Translations under genes and position numbers: made by a program
Source of the DNA: Allobutyricicoccus pentlandensis
GTDB lineage: Bacteria; Bacillota; Clostridia; Oscillospirales; QAMX01
Assembly (NCBI GenBank): GCA_904398645.1
Contig: CAJFPH010000059.1
Coordinates: forward strand, 1-15,521
Direction of reading: 5' to 3'
DNA: 15,521 nucleotides
The notes under the pieces: model-generated
Databases searched by the model: none
What the model was told of the DNA's origin: nothing
What the model saw: the letters and a program-made list of their open reading frames with translations, nothing else
Shown: positions 7,881-14,939 of the stretch, in pieces
How the letters are laid out: each line of letters begins with the position of its first letter
Position numbering within the stretch: position 1 is the stretch's first letter

Positions 7881-9200
7881 ATGGCTGATGCGAGGGAAAC
7901 TGCCGTCCGTGTACTTATGGCGGTGGATCGCGGCGCGTGGAGCGACTTGAAGATTGACGCTGCAATTCGGAAAGCTGGTCTGGATTCCAGGGATGCTGCC
8001 TTTTGTACGGCAATTTGTGCGGGTGTCCTGCAAAATCGGGCGTTGCTGGATTATCAGATTGCAGCATATTCTTCGCTGCGTCTCAATAAAATTTCGCCTT
8101 TTGTCCTGAATGTCCTGCGCGCTGCGGCATATCAGCTTTTGTACATGGATCGTGTGCCGCACGCGGCTGCTGTGAATACGGCTGTTGCTATGATACGGCA
8201 TTCGGCGAATGCAAAAGCTGCAGGATTTGCAAATGCTGTTTTGCGGCGTATTAGCGAGCATAGGAACGATTTACGGTTACCGGACGTGCATGACCGTGTG
8301 CAGTATCTCTCAGTGCGGTACAGTCATCCGGAATGGCTGGTGACATATTTTTTGGAGCGGCTTGGCGACGAGGCTGAAGCGGCGCTTGCGGCGAACAATG
8401 CCGTGCCGCCGGTTACTGCGCGTGTGAATACGTTAAAGGCAAAGTATGATGATGTGGTACAGGACCTGATGTCGGAAGGCGTAACCGTGCAGGCACATAA
8501 ATATTTGCAGGATGCGTTGCTGCTGTCACACACTGGCAGTATCGAAGCCCTCCAGGCATTTCGGCGAGGCCTAATTGCAATTCAGGACACGGCCTCTCAA
8601 CTTGACGTGCTGGCTCTGGATCCGCAGCCTGGTGAACAGATGCTTGATATGTGTGCGGCGCCGGGTGGCAAGACGTTTGCAGCAGCTGCCTGCATGAAAA
8701 ACACCGGCTCAATTGTGGCATGCGACATTTACGAGCGGCGTCTTGCATCTATAGAAAAGGATGCAGTGCGTCTTGGCGTAGAAACGGTAACGACAAGACT
8801 TTCTGACGGCACGGTTTTGAACCCCGCATTTAAGGCTCGGTTTGACCGTGTATTGGCTGACGTGCCGTGTTCCGGTATGGGTGTGATACGACGTAAACCG
8901 GAGATACGATATAAGAAACTTGAGGAAATCAAAAAACTTCCCGCTGTGCAAAGTGCTATTCTTGCCAGCGCAGCACATGCTTTAAAAACCGGAGGAATTG
9001 TGGTATACTCGACGTGCAGCGTGATGGAAGAAGAAAATGAGGATGTTGTCCGTGACTTTCTATCACGGCATCAGGATTTCGAACCCGTACCGTTTTCACT
9101 TCCTGGTGGAATCCATGCACCGGAGGGCATGGTGACGCTGTGGCCGCACAGAAACGGCACCGACGGTTTTTTTATTTCAAAACTGGTAAAGAGGAACTGA
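7881..9200 (+). CDS. rsmB: 16S rRNA m5C967 methyltransferase RsmB
   Basis: 439 residues. Methylates a cytosine (C967 in E. coli numbering) of 16S rRNA with S-adenosylmethionine. An N-terminal NusB-like helical RNA-binding domain (about 1-135) is followed by the Rossmann methyltransferase. The SAM-binding motif is LDMCAAPGGKT (255-265). The two cysteines of the m5C mechanism are present: PCSG with C330 (release) and STCS with C379 (nucleophile). The frame is open upstream to 7710 inside fmt, but ATG 7881 gives the family N-terminus and has GGAG at 7871-7874. It ends one base before rlmN. Confidence 0.95.
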   Translation: MADARETAVRVLMAVDRGAWSDLKIDAAIRKAGLDSRDAAFCTAICAGVLQNRALLDYQIAAYSSLRLNKISPFVLNVLRAAAYQLLYMDRVPHAAAVNTAVAMIRHSANAKAAGFANAVLRRISEHRNDLRLPDVHDRVQYLSVRYSHPEWLVTYFLERLGDEAEAALAANNAVPPVTARVNTLKAKYDDVVQDLMSEGVTVQAHKYLQDALLLSHTGSIEALQAFRRGLIAIQDTASQLDVLALDPQPGEQMLDMCAAPGGKTFAAAACMKNTGSIVACDIYERRLASIEKDAVRLGVETVTTRLSDGTVLNPAFKARFDRVLADVPCSGMGVIRRKPEIRYKKLEEIKKLPAVQSAILASAAHALKTGGIVVYSTCSVMEEENEDVVRDFLSRHQDFEPVPFSLPGGIHAPEGMVTLWPHRNGTDGFFISKLVKRN

Positions 9201-9201
9201 A

Positions 9202-10242
9202 ATGCAGAACCTGCGCGATCTGACAGAAAATGAAATGGGTATGCTTGTACGCGAGGCAGGACAACCGGCTTATCGTGCCGCGCAGATATTCAAGTGGGCG
9301 CAGTCCGGCGCATGCAGCTTTGACGATATGACGGATATTCCGAAAAGTCTGCGTACTTTTCTGGCGGAGCGCTATACGGTGGATCCCCCTGCCAAACTGA
9401 AACGTCTGATTGCCCGTGACGGAACCCGCAAGTACCTTTGGGGACTTTCTGATGGAAATTGTATTGAAACAGTTTTTATGACCTATAAGCATGGACATAG
9501 CGTCTGTGTGTCAACACAGGCCGGCTGCCGCATGGGATGCGTATTCTGTGCGTCTACAAAGGGTGGGTTTGTGCGAAATCTTACGCCGGGAGAAATCATT
9601 GAGCAGGTGTTGTTTACTGCTCTGGACGCCGGTGAGAGAATTTCAAATGTCGTGTTGATGGGTACGGGTGAGCCGCTTGACAATCGGGATGCCGTATTGA
9701 AATTTATTCGGCTTGTCAATAATGAAAGAGGCCTTGGTATCGGAGAACGGCATATTTCTCTTTCTACCAGCGGTCTGGTCGATCAGATCTATGCCTTGGA
9801 AAAAGAATTGCTGCAAATCACGCTGTCGATCTCTTTGCATGCCCCGAATAATGAACTTCGTTCACAAATTATGCCAGTGAACCGGCGGTGGCCTATCGAA
9901 GAACTTCTTGCCGCATGCCGTTCCTATACGGCTGCTACGCACCGGCGTATTTCCTATGAATACGCGCTGATTCGTGGATTCAATGATACGGAGGCCTGCG
10001 CAAAAGATCTTGCCGGGTTATTACGCGGCCAGCTTGCACATGTAAATTTGATACGGCTCAACGAAATTGAGGAGAGTCCTCTAAGGCCTTCCTCTACGGA
10101 AACAACGCAACGTTTTTGCAATATTTTAAACAAAAGCGGCGTGACGGCGACCGTTCGCCGCCGCCTTGGCTTTGACATAGACGCTTCCTGCGGCCAATTG
10201 CGCAGGAAATTCGAGCTTGGCGGGAGGGATGTGAATCAATGA
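9202..10242 (+). CDS. rlmN: Dual-specificity RNA methyltransferase RlmN
   Basis: 346 residues. Radical-SAM enzyme that makes 2-methyladenosine at A2503 of 23S rRNA and, in some bacteria, at A37 of certain tRNAs. The Fe-S ligands are C109, C113 and C116 in AGCRMGCVFCAS, followed by MGTGEPLDN (153-161) and SISLHAPNN. The second catalytic cysteine, which holds the covalent RNA intermediate, is C330 in GFDIDASCGQL. It is not Cfr-like in context: it sits in the housekeeping order between rsmB and the PP2C gene. AAGAGGA precedes the ATG. Its stop overlaps the PP2C start in an ATGA. Confidence 0.95.
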   Translation: MQNLRDLTENEMGMLVREAGQPAYRAAQIFKWAQSGACSFDDMTDIPKSLRTFLAERYTVDPPAKLKRLIARDGTRKYLWGLSDGNCIETVFMTYKHGHSVCVSTQAGCRMGCVFCASTKGGFVRNLTPGEIIEQVLFTALDAGERISNVVLMGTGEPLDNRDAVLKFIRLVNNERGLGIGERHISLSTSGLVDQIYALEKELLQITLSISLHAPNNELRSQIMPVNRRWPIEELLAACRSYTAATHRRISYEYALIRGFNDTEACAKDLAGLLRGQLAHVNLIRLNEIEESPLRPSSTETTQRFCNILNKSGVTATVRRRLGFDIDASCGQLRRKFELGGRDVNQ

Positions 10243-10970
10243 ATATTTTTGGGTTGAGCGATGTGGGCCTCGCCCGTGAGAATAATGAGGATACCTGTCT
10301 TTATGAACTGCGGGACGAAGGCGCGCAGGCTATCTTCGTGGTATGTGATGGGATGGGAGGCGCTCGCGCCGGTAATGTTGCAAGCGATATTGCTGCAAAT
10401 GTTTTTGTAGAGCAGATTGAAAAGCAGATACGCCCCAGCATGAGTACGAAGTATATGGAATCCATATTGAGGAATGCGATTGACTTCGCAAATTATGATA
10501 CATATCGTACGGCACATTCGTCTAATGAGTATCAGGGCATGGGTACGACGCTTGTCGGTGGCTTTGCAAATGGCGAGCGCGTTATGCTGGCGAATGTTGG
10601 AGACAGCCGCGCGTATCTTTATACGCCGGAGGGCATGCAGCGCGTGACGCGAGACCATTCCCTGGTAGAGGAATTGGTTCAGCGCGGTGAAATTACAGAA
10701 GAACAGGCCAGGGAACATCCTCGCCGTAATTTGATTACCCGTGCGCTCGGAACAAGCCGCAAGGTCGGCGCCGATTATTATCCGCTGACGCTGGAGCCTG
10801 GACAGAAACTACTGCTGTGTTCTGACGGGCTTTCCACAATGTTGAGGGATGAAGAAATGTTTGAAATACTTGGCGAAGATGATTTGAAACTTTGCTGTGA
10901 GAGGCTCATTCATGCTGCCAATTTACATGGTGGGCATGATAACATTACGGTGCTCATTTTGACCGTTTGA
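10239..10970 (+). CDS. prpC: PP2C-family Ser/Thr phosphatase (PrpC/Stp type)
   Basis: 243 residues, a complete PPM/PP2C catalytic domain with no extra parts. It removes phosphate from serine/threonine residues and opposes the PASTA kinase encoded next. Metal-binding aspartates are visible in FVVCDGMGG (D37), NVGDSRAYL (D122), LCSDGLS (D196) and GGHDNITV (D234). The N-terminus, GLSDVGLARENNED, is the family signature. It starts in a 4-base ATGA overlap with rlmN, with GGGAGG upstream. Its stop lies just ahead of the kinase ribosome-binding site, so the phosphatase and kinase are probably made together. Confidence 0.95.
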   Translation: MNIFGLSDVGLARENNEDTCLYELRDEGAQAIFVVCDGMGGARAGNVASDIAANVFVEQIEKQIRPSMSTKYMESILRNAIDFANYDTYRTAHSSNEYQGMGTTLVGGFANGERVMLANVGDSRAYLYTPEGMQRVTRDHSLVEELVQRGEITEEQAREHPRRNLITRALGTSRKVGADYYPLTLEPGQKLLLCSDGLSTMLRDEEMFEILGEDDLKLCCERLIHAANLHGGHDNITVLILTV

Positions 10971-10984
10971 AAGGGGGCGAAACT

Positions 10985-13084
10985 TTGGATAGATATTTAG
11001 GGAAGCTTTTGGATAACCGGTATGAAATTCTTGAAATTATCGGAACGGGGGGTATGGCCGTAGTTTATCGTGCCAGAGACCGGTTATTAAACCGTTTTGT
11101 TGCCGTAAAAATATTAAAAGATGAGTTCGCCCGGGATCTTGATTTCCGCCGCCGCTTTCATATGGAGAGCCAGGCTGTCGCCATGCTGTCGCATCCGAAT
11201 ATTGTCTCGGTCTATGACGTAAACCGCTCTGATAACATTGAATATATTGTTATGGAGCTCGTCGAGGGTGTGACGCTCAAAGAGTATATGGAGCGTAAGG
11301 GTCCGTTAAGCGCGGCAGAGACCCTGCACTTTGTCCCACAGATTGCCTCAGCATTGGAGCATGCGCATTCACGCGGTATCATTCATCGGGATATTAAGCC
11401 ACAGAACATTATTATCTTGCGAGATGGCAGTCTGAAGGTTACGGACTTCGGCATTGCGCGTATGACGGAAGCCCAGCAGGAGACTATGACCGGCGACGCG
11501 CTCGGTTCTGTGCATTATGTCTCGCCTGAGCAGGCGCGTGGCAGTAATATTGATGCCCGCTCAGATATTTACTCGCTTGGCGTTGTGATGTATGAAATGC
11601 TGACAGGGCGGCTGCCCTTTGAGGGCGATACGCCTGTGGCGGTTGTTTTACAGCATATTAACTCGATCCCGCTCTTGCCGTCTGAAATTAAGCCGGATAT
11701 TCCAACGGGCCTGGAAGAAATTACAATGAAGGCAATGAGCCCGGCACCGGAAAACCGTTATGCTTCGGCGGCCGAAATGTTGATTGACCTTGACCTGTGT
11801 AAAAATGATCCGAACATTGTGTTTGATTACGGCGTGGTAAAACATGTACCGCATGTAGTGGAACCAGAACCGGAGGATGAGGAACCGATTGTGCCGGATG
11901 AAGAAGCAACGGTGCTTTTCGATCCTGTACAGGAGAACAGAACGCCTGCAAGACGGCCTGTTCAGGAAGTGGAACCTCGTAGTTCCGGCCGTGTACGGAC
12001 CCGGAAGGAAAACCGGAGAAAAGAATATCGGGATTATTCTGATTTTGATGATGATTATGATGATTTTCGGCCTCGCGCCAGGACGCCGGTGTTTGTATTC
12101 CTGATAACGGGCATTTTGACTGCTGCTATCTTTTTTGGCGGCGCGGCGTTTATCATTTCAACAATTTTTGGCGCGGAAAATACGGCCGGAACGGATGATA
12201 TTACCGCGCCGAATCTGGTGGGAAAGGAATATTCCGAGGTACTTTCCAGTATTCAGTATGCAGAGTACAATATTGTGGAGGACGAAAGCGTCTACTCTGA
12301 TTCCATTGCGGAGGGCGTAATTATTTCGCAGGAACCGCCGGCAGGCCGTACAATTAAAGCAACTACGGAGATTTATGTTACGGTGAGCCTGGGACCGAGG
12401 AAAATTACTCTGGTAGATTTGATCGGCGTGGAAGCGCGCGCTGCGCGGTTGCGTCTGGAGTCCATGGATTTGTTGGTATCAATGGAGTATGAGGTTTCTG
12501 ACACGGTGGCAGAGGGATATGTGATCCGGATGGATCCGGAGCCGTATTCTGAACTGGTGGAAAATGATATTGTGACGCTTGTAATCAGCTTGGGACCGGA
12601 GGAAAGGTATACGACGGTACCGGATCTCACTGATATGACGGAGAGCGAAGCGGAACGCGCGCTGGAAATCAAAAATCTGGTGCTGGGTAGCGTGATTCCG
12701 AGAGAAACGGACGTCTTGGAGGATGACGGACGTATTTACGACCAGAGTCTCAGCCCAAACACGGAGGTAGCAGAAAAAACGGCTGTCGATATTTATGTAT
12801 ATGAGTATGTAGAGCCGGACGTCCCGGATGTCCCTGACGATGGCGGAAATGAAGATGGAGAAGATGGCGAAACAACGGGTACGGAAGTGATATGGGTGCC
12901 GCTTGACACGAATGAGGACTACTCCATAGTAGTTATTATGTCAATGGGCGAGGTGCTCTTTGAGCAGACGTATCTTTCTGAATATGAGACAGTTCCTGTC
13001 ACGCTGGAGGGAAGCGGTTCTGCTATGGTTAGCATCTATGTCAATGGTACGCTTGTAGAAGAGCGAATTGTCGTGTATGACTGA
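10985..13084 (+). CDS. prkC: PASTA-domain Ser/Thr protein kinase (PrkC/Stk)
   Basis: 699 residues. Membrane kinase whose outer PASTA repeats sense muropeptides or lipid II and which affects cell-wall growth, translation and, in B. subtilis, spore germination. The cytoplasmic kinase domain (about 13-270) has GTGGMAVVYRA, K42, HRDIKPQN (134-141), DFG (154-156) and GSVHYVSPEQARG. An Asp/Tyr-rich acidic juxtamembrane stretch lies near 348-361. One membrane helix spans 368-393. Three PASTA repeats follow (about 405-469, 472-537, 541-607), then a Pro/Asp/Glu/Gly linker (608-633) and a beta-rich C-terminal domain (634-699). The start chosen is TTG at 10985, with AAGGGGG about 8 bases upstream. A TTG at 10967 is in frame but overlaps the phosphatase stop and lies before that site. 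The C-terminal domain is an add-on that I do not recognise. Confidence 0.93.
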   Translation: MDRYLGKLLDNRYEILEIIGTGGMAVVYRARDRLLNRFVAVKILKDEFARDLDFRRRFHMESQAVAMLSHPNIVSVYDVNRSDNIEYIVMELVEGVTLKEYMERKGPLSAAETLHFVPQIASALEHAHSRGIIHRDIKPQNIIILRDGSLKVTDFGIARMTEAQQETMTGDALGSVHYVSPEQARGSNIDARSDIYSLGVVMYEMLTGRLPFEGDTPVAVVLQHINSIPLLPSEIKPDIPTGLEEITMKAMSPAPENRYASAAEMLIDLDLCKNDPNIVFDYGVVKHVPHVVEPEPEDEEPIVPDEEATVLFDPVQENRTPARRPVQEVEPRSSGRVRTRKENRRKEYRDYSDFDDDYDDFRPRARTPVFVFLITGILTAAIFFGGAAFIISTIFGAENTAGTDDITAPNLVGKEYSEVLSSIQYAEYNIVEDESVYSDSIAEGVIISQEPPAGRTIKATTEIYVTVSLGPRKITLVDLIGVEARAARLRLESMDLLVSMEYEVSDTVAEGYVIRMDPEPYSELVENDIVTLVISLGPEERYTTVPDLTDMTESEAERALEIKNLVLGSVIPRETDVLEDDGRIYDQSLSPNTEVAEKTAVDIYVYEYVEPDVPDVPDDGGNEDGEDGETTGTEVIWVPLDTNEDYSIVVIMSMGEVLFEQTYLSEYETVPVTLEGSGSAMVSIYVNGTLVEERIVVYD

Positions 13085-13973
13085 TACGCTTTATGAGGGA
13101 CTGATCGTCCGCGGTGTCGGCGGCCTGTATACGGTGGAATGCGAGGGGGAACTTGTGGATTGCCGTGCACGCGGTAAGTTTCGCCTTGATGATGTCAAAC
13201 CTATGGTTGGCGATCGGGTACGTATTTTACGTCCGGAAGCAGGGGAGGCAGTCATACGTGAAATTTGTGAAAGAAAAAACAGCCTGATACGTCCGGCCGT
13301 AGCTAACATTGATACTTTGGTTGTCATTGCATCCGAAGCGCCGCCCGTTACGCAGCCGTTCCTGATTGACCGTGTGAGCGCGATTGCGGGGCACAAAAAA
13401 ATAGGAATGCTGATCTGTGTCAATAAGTGTGATATCAAGCGTGGAGACGACCTGATCGACACGTATGCGCGCGCAGGCTTTCGTGTGATACCGATGAGCG
13501 CAGAAACAGGTGAGGGAATAGAAGAATTGCGCTCTGTTATGACAGAGGGAATCTTTGTGCTGACCGGAAACTCCGGAGTAGGGAAATCCAGCATTTTAAA
13601 CCGGATAGATCCTGCCTGGTCGGCCGCGGTCGGTGCGCTTAGCGAGCGCATTGGCCGTGGCCGCCAGACAACGCGTTATGTTGCGCTCTACCGCCTGCCG
13701 ACGGGCGCTTATATTGCGGATACGCCGGGATTTCAATCGTTTGACGTAGAGCGCATGGATCTTGTGTTAAAGGATGATTTGGCACATGCTTTCCAGGAAT
13801 TTGCAGAGTATATTCCGCAGTGCCGCTATACGAACTGCCGGCATGTGAAGGAACCGGACTGCGCGGTAATTGAGGCTGTTCAGTCTGGAAAGATACCGAA
13901 GAGCCGATATGCAAGTTATTTGATGCTCTACGAGAGTATGAAAGACATCCATGAGTGGGAATTAAAAAAATAA
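13077..13973 (+). CDS. rsgA: Ribosome small-subunit GTPase RsgA
   Basis: 298 residues. Circularly permuted GTPase that acts late in 30S subunit maturation; CpgA, the B. subtilis form, is a PrkC substrate. An N-terminal OB-fold (about 1-68) precedes the GTPase domain with motifs in permuted order: G4 NKCD (116-119), G1 GNSGVGKS (164-171), the G2-like RQTTR (196-200) and G3 DTPG (215-218). The C-terminal zinc site is C249, C254, H256 and C262. ATG 13077 lies inside the last codons of prkC (8-base overlap), implying coupled translation; the ribosome-binding site is weak. A TTG at 13068 would add three residues. In B. subtilis rpe and thiN come next; neither is here. Confidence 0.95.
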   Translation: MTDTLYEGLIVRGVGGLYTVECEGELVDCRARGKFRLDDVKPMVGDRVRILRPEAGEAVIREICERKNSLIRPAVANIDTLVVIASEAPPVTQPFLIDRVSAIAGHKKIGMLICVNKCDIKRGDDLIDTYARAGFRVIPMSAETGEGIEELRSVMTEGIFVLTGNSGVGKSSILNRIDPAWSAAVGALSERIGRGRQTTRYVALYRLPTGAYIADTPGFQSFDVERMDLVLKDDLAHAFQEFAEYIPQCRYTNCRHVKEPDCAVIEAVQSGKIPKSRYASYLMLYESMKDIHEWELKK

Positions 13974-13993
13974 GCCGTACCTGGTACAGTAGC

Positions 13994-14054
13994 AAAAACC
14001 GGATTATGCGCTATGATGTTGTGTAGACACATTTGGGCGCGTAGTCCGGTTTTT
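13994..14054 (+). terminator. Long hairpin with T-run after rsgA
   Basis: The left arm 13994-14011 (AAAAACCGGATTATGCGC) pairs along all 18 positions with the right arm 14037-14054 (GCGCGTAGTCCGGTTTTT), including two G-U wobbles. The 3' arm ends in a five-T run and the 5' arm starts with five A, so it can work as an intrinsic terminator in either direction. The 25-base loop holds a smaller hairpin, TGTG-TAGA-CACA (14020-14031). It lies 20 bases after the rsgA stop and is the likely end of the long operon. The next small gene begins 20 bases later, so some readthrough or a promoter nearby is expected. Confidence 0.75.
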
Positions 14055-14074
14055 AGGTTCAGGAGGTCGGTGCT

Positions 14075-14221
14075 GTGTGCAGACGCTATAAAATTTTTGG
14101 ATATATTCTTTTGGCGCTTGCCGTCGGCGCAGTAGCTGCGCTGCTCTTTCCGGTTTGGCTTATTGCGTCGATACTTGCAATTATTGTAATCGTTTTAGGA
14201 ATCTTGTTGATTTGTGGTTAA
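14075..14221 (+). CDS. Small membrane protein (48 aa)
   Basis: 48 residues starting at GTG 14075, with a perfect AGGAGG at 14061-14066, 8 bases upstream. The product has a short basic head (MCRRYK), then two hydrophobic stretches (about 7-24 and 26-47) separated by a proline-containing turn (LLFPVWL), with CG at the end. It probably forms a membrane hairpin. I recognise the general type of short hydrophobic protein seen in Clostridia but no named family. It lies 23 bases ahead of the spoVM-like gene, in the place where rpe and thiN stand in B. subtilis, and may be co-transcribed with it. The strong ribosome-binding site and clean reading frame are the main support. Confidence 0.7.
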   Translation: MCRRYKIFGYILLALAVGAVAALLFPVWLIASILAIIVIVLGILLICG

Positions 14222-14244
14222 TTTGGTGATAGGGGGTCATGGAT

Positions 14245-14316
14245 ATGCGTATTATCATATGGAAGTCACCTGCCTTTTTGCGAGGGATACTAAGACTCAT
14301 TTTCCGAAATAAATAA
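14245..14316 (+). CDS. spoVM: SpoVM-like sporulation peptide (23 aa)
   Basis: A 23-residue peptide, from ATG 14245 to TAA 14314-14316. Compared from memory with B. subtilis SpoVM (26 residues), it matches without gaps at K7, P9, F11, L12, G14, I15 and R17, with R2 in place of K2. SpoVM is an amphipathic helix that settles on the curved forespore membrane and anchors SpoIVA for spore-coat assembly; P9 and I15 are among its important residues. AGGGGG at 14231-14236 is 8 bases from this ATG but only 2 from an in-frame ATG at 14239, so 14245 is the start. Synteny agrees: in B. subtilis spoVM lies just downstream of prpC-prkC-rsgA-rpe-thiN. No sporulation-sigma promoter could be recognised with confidence. 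Confidence 0.82.
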   Translation: MRIIIWKSPAFLRGILRLIFRNK

Positions 14317-14456
14317 AATAATGGCTTTACTTAAGGTTATGAACAAGAAATTTTATATAATAAAGGACCAGAAAGTTGAAAAACTCCCCGGTTCTTTATT
14401 GTTTTATGGGGAGCTTTCTACACGCTTTTGCAAAGAGAGAATCAGGCTGAATACTC
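14317..14456. other. Non-coding stretch with hairpin and possible pseudoknot
   Basis: AT-rich stretch between the spoVM-like gene and the next promoter. ATAAAGGACC (14360-14369) can pair with GGTTCTTTAT (14390-14399; one G-U), followed by TGTTTTAT, so it may be a weak terminator for the spoVM unit. CTCCCC in its loop (14384-14389) can pair with GGGGAG (14408-14413), which would make a pseudoknot or an alternative hairpin. A 58-codon frame (14321-14497) crosses the stretch but has no ribosome-binding site, so it is not called as a gene. Confidence 0.4.
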
Positions 14457-14485
14457 TTGCGCATCTTTATGGGGTGCGCTATAAT
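14457..14485 (+). promoter_or_regulatory. Sigma-A-type promoter for the VOC-nudC unit
   Basis: The -35 box TTGCGC (14457-14462) and a perfect -10 box TATAAT (14480-14485) are separated by the ideal 17 bases. Transcription would start near 14492, about 34 bases before the VOC gene start. It follows a non-coding stretch, which agrees with the start of a new transcription unit. Confidence 0.65.
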
Positions 14486-14525
14486 AACGATAAATAAAAC
14501 AATAAATTCGTAAGGAGAATCAGCT

Positions 14526-14939
14526 ATGCCAAAGCAATGGATTACCGGCGTCCATCATGTCGCCTTGCATCCGGCAACGTCAGAACAGTATGACAAAACA
14601 CTGGCCTTTTATCGCAACTTGCTGGGGTGTGAAACCGTGCGTGCCTGGGATGTAGACGGACGCCGCGGTGCCTTTCTCAATACTGGGAACTGCATTCTTG
14701 AAGTTGTACTTCGTGATGACGGCGTGCAGGAATACGGCGCACTGCATCATATCGCACTGGCGACGGATGACCTGGATGCGCTGCTTCCACGTTTGGAAGC
14801 AGCGGGATATTCCATCACTTCCGGTCCGCGTGTAGGGGAGCTTCCGACATGCCCACCCTTTTGTGCCTATGTAGCGTTTTGTGATGGCCCGTGCGGCGAG
14901 AGTATTGAATTTTTTCAGGAACTGGGTGAGGCGAAATGA
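14526..14939 (+). CDS. VOC/glyoxalase-family protein
   Basis: 137 residues with two beta-alpha-beta-beta-beta modules of the vicinal oxygen chelate fold. Likely metal ligands by pattern are H11 (HHVAL), E59 (ILEVVL), H75 (HHIAL) and E128 (SIEFF), which fits a metal-dependent lyase, isomerase or dioxygenase. The substrate cannot be told from the sequence; glyoxalase I, methylmalonyl-CoA epimerase-like and resistance-type relatives share this layout. AAGGAG at 14512-14517 is 8 bases ahead of the ATG and the promoter is close upstream. The stop overlaps the nudC-like start in an ATGA. Confidence 0.85.
   Translation: MPKQWITGVHHVALHPATSEQYDKTLAFYRNLLGCETVRAWDVDGRRGAFLNTGNCILEVVLRDDGVQEYGALHHIALATDDLDALLPRLEAAGYSITSGPRVGELPTCPPFCAYVAFCDGPCGESIEFFQELGEAK

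Noticed and set aside
13091..13651. A 186-codon minus-strand frame opposite rsgA, and similar long minus-strand frames throughout
   Set aside because: All lie opposite clearly identified conserved genes, lack ribosome-binding sites and have low-complexity Ser/Arg-rich products typical of shadow frames.
13977..13987. Odd palindrome GTACCTGGTAC just after rsgA
   Set aside because: Arms of only 5 bp with a single-base centre; too short to call an operator without other copies.
14321..14497. A 58-codon open frame after spoVM
   Set aside because: No ribosome-binding site ahead of either in-frame ATG, no recognisable protein pattern, and it runs through the hairpin stretch and the TATAAT promoter box.
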